In this document: piece by piece, positions 41,166 through 41,889 of the stretch
How positions within the stretch are numbered: the stretch's first letter is position 1
How the letters are laid out: every line of letters begins with the position of its first letter
Origin: Treponema sp.
Lineage (GTDB): Bacteria > Spirochaetota > Spirochaetia > Treponematales > Treponemataceae
DNA: 41,889 nt
NCBI GenBank assembly: GCA_018385315.1
Contig: JAHAZJ010000073.1
Span: forward strand, 1 to 41,889
Direction: 5' to 3'
Notes under the pieces: generated by a model
What the model saw: only the letters and a program-made list of their open reading frames with translations
Told to the model about the DNA's origin: nothing
Databases searched by the model: none
Program-made: the position numbers and the translations under genes

Positions 41166-41237
41166 TTATCCACAATTTATTCACAAATGTGGATAAGTAC
41201 AAAAATAGAAATCCACATTTGTCACAAGTTATCCACA
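41166..41237. other. Second DnaA-box cluster, downstream of gyrA
   Basis: Three perfect boxes TTATCCACA: 41166-41174 (plus), 41188-41196 (minus, seen as TGTGGATAA) and 41229-41237 (plus). There is also TTATTCACA at 41177-41185, and weaker 9-mers at about 41209-41217 and 41219-41227. This is denser and closer to consensus than the dnaA-dnaN cluster. It may be part of a split origin or a DnaA-titrating/control site. Confidence 0.7.
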
Positions 41238-41272
41238 ATAATTTTAATTCCAATAATAATAAATTTTTCTAA

Positions 41273-41847
41273 TGTTTCACGTGAAACGGCATCTTTTATG
41301 ATAAAGAAAAAGTAGCTTTGTTTCACGTGAAATTTTAAAAAAGTATTTCATAATATAAATGTGTTGAATTATAAAAATATTTTTAAGAAAGATAATATTT
41401 GAGTTCAAAGAAATTATTTTAATAAAAAGGTGTTTCACGTGAAACTCTATCGTTCAAAAAAATATGAATAAATAGATAAGGTTATAAAAGCATAATGTTT
41501 CACATGAAACATTTAATTCAATTTTTTTATTGTTATGTTTCACGTGAAACTGGACTTATATTATAAAAATGTTCCACGAGAAACAATTCTAATTTATTTG
41601 AAGTTGGACTTCTATAATTAATAGCACGAATGTTTCACGTGAAACCATATCGTTCAAAATAATAAGAATAAATAGAAAAGGTTATAAATATAAAATGTTT
41701 CACATGAAACATTTAATTCAATTTTTTATATTGTTATGTTTCACGTGAAACTGGACTTATAATATAAAAATGTTCCACGTGAAACAATTCTAATTTATTT
41801 GAAGTTAGACTTCTATAATTAATAGCACGAATGTTTCACGTGAAACT
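41273..41847. repeat. Array of at least eleven parS-like centromere sites
   Basis: Sites match the chromosomal ParB-binding palindrome TGTTTCACGTGAAACA. Starts: 41273, 41319, 41431, 41496, 41536, 41570, 41631, 41696, 41737, 41771 and 41832, each 16 bp. 41273, 41431, 41536, 41631, 41737 and 41832 differ only at the last base. 41496 and 41696 have CACATG in the centre. 41771 has GTTCC, 41570 has GTTCC plus a second change, and 41319 ends AAATT. ParB (Spo0J) would load here and recruit ParA (Soj) and SMC for chromosome segregation. No parA or parB is in the window. The first two sites stand outside the tandem repeat. No protein gene is seen from 40945 to the window end. Confidence 0.9.
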
Positions 41848-41889
41848 CTATCGTTCAAAATAATAAGAATAAAAAGAAAAGGATAAAAA
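41431..41889. repeat. Tandem repeat of about 200 bp, four parS sites per unit, running off the window
   Basis: Unit 1 is 41431-41630 (200 bp), unit 2 is 41631-41831 (201 bp) and unit 3 starts at 41832 and is cut by the window end. Units 1 and 2 differ by about a dozen substitutions and one indel. Site-to-site steps are 65, 40/41, 34 and 61 bp in both units. Non-parS stretches such as ATCGTTCAAAA, GGACTTATA and TCTATAATTAATAGCACGAA are conserved too. Confidence 0.9.

Noticed and set aside
41052-41315. An 87-residue open frame starting with TTG downstream of gyrA
   Set aside because: It runs through the terminator hairpin, the DnaA boxes and the first parS site, and has no ribosome site or familiar sequence. 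It is treated as chance.
41273-41847. CRISPR array
   Set aside because: The repeated element is a 16-bp palindrome with unequal spacing, and the sequences between repeats are themselves duplicated between units rather than unique. No cas gene is present.
41273-41847. Operators for a CACGTG-binding regulator or an IS end cluster
   Set aside because: The full TGTTTCACGTGAAACA pattern is the chromosomal parS consensus. There is no promoter, transposase or target duplication nearby.
1-41889. rRNA, tRNA or tmRNA genes and insertion sequences
   Set aside because: No cloverleaf, rRNA stretch or transposase reading frame was recognised by eye. A tRNAscan or Infernal run would settle short RNA genes.

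Overview
The window looks like the chromosomal replication-origin region of a low-GC, host- or rumen-associated treponeme (phylum Spirochaetota). Four things suggest this. The dnaA-dnaN-recF-dciA and rpmH-rnpA-yidD-yidC-jag blocks sit beside gyrB-gyrA. YidC is of the outer-membrane-bacterium type. There is a cyclophilin-FKBP dual immunophilin. There is also a plant-fibre sugar theme (GH43 enzyme, xylulokinase, carbohydrate-esterase-like hydrolase). The species assignment is inference; no rRNA or tRNA gene is present to test it.

Layout. 1-3.8 kb (minus strand): a truncated fucose-isomerase-like gene with its own promoter, a UvrD/PcrA helicase and a DUF4867 gene ending in a strong terminator. 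3.9-9.9 kb (plus): intracellular GH43 glycosidase, VTC polyphosphate polymerase plus DUF4956 membrane protein, lysA, and a tandem alpha/beta hydrolase. 9.9-18.4 kb (minus): xylB with a membrane-anchored, degenerate HD-GYP protein, then a separate M16 lipoprotein plus giant propeller/Y_Y_Y/HD-GYP sensor operon. 18.5-26.5 kb (mixed): an orphan gene, proA, a sodium:amino-acid symporter, proB-proC, metF, and a self-regulated ABC transporter/GntR (YtrA-type) operon under a 43-bp palindrome. 26.5-36.2 kb (all minus): dnaA, dnaN, recF, dciA, rpmH, rnpA, yidD, yidC, jag, a secreted protein and a two-domain PPIase lipoprotein. 36.4-40.9 kb (plus): gyrB and gyrA. 40.9-41.9 kb: about 0.95 kb without a protein gene.

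The non-coding elements around the origin are the most striking part. The dnaA-dnaN gap holds DnaA boxes, a run of TAA triplets resembling a DnaA-trio, and an AT-only stretch. Downstream of gyrA there is a possible small RNA, a second tight DnaA-box cluster, and then at least eleven parS-like sites in about 575 bp. Most of these lie in a tandem repeat of about 200 bp with four parS sites per unit, which continues to the window edge. It resembles a bacterial 'centromere satellite' next to the origin. No parA or parB gene lies in the window.

Several single genes (helicase, GH43, orphan, metF) have a -10 box 6-8 nt before the start codon and no Shine-Dalgarno sequence, which suggests leaderless mRNAs. 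All functional calls come from reading translated motifs by eye; no database search was run.
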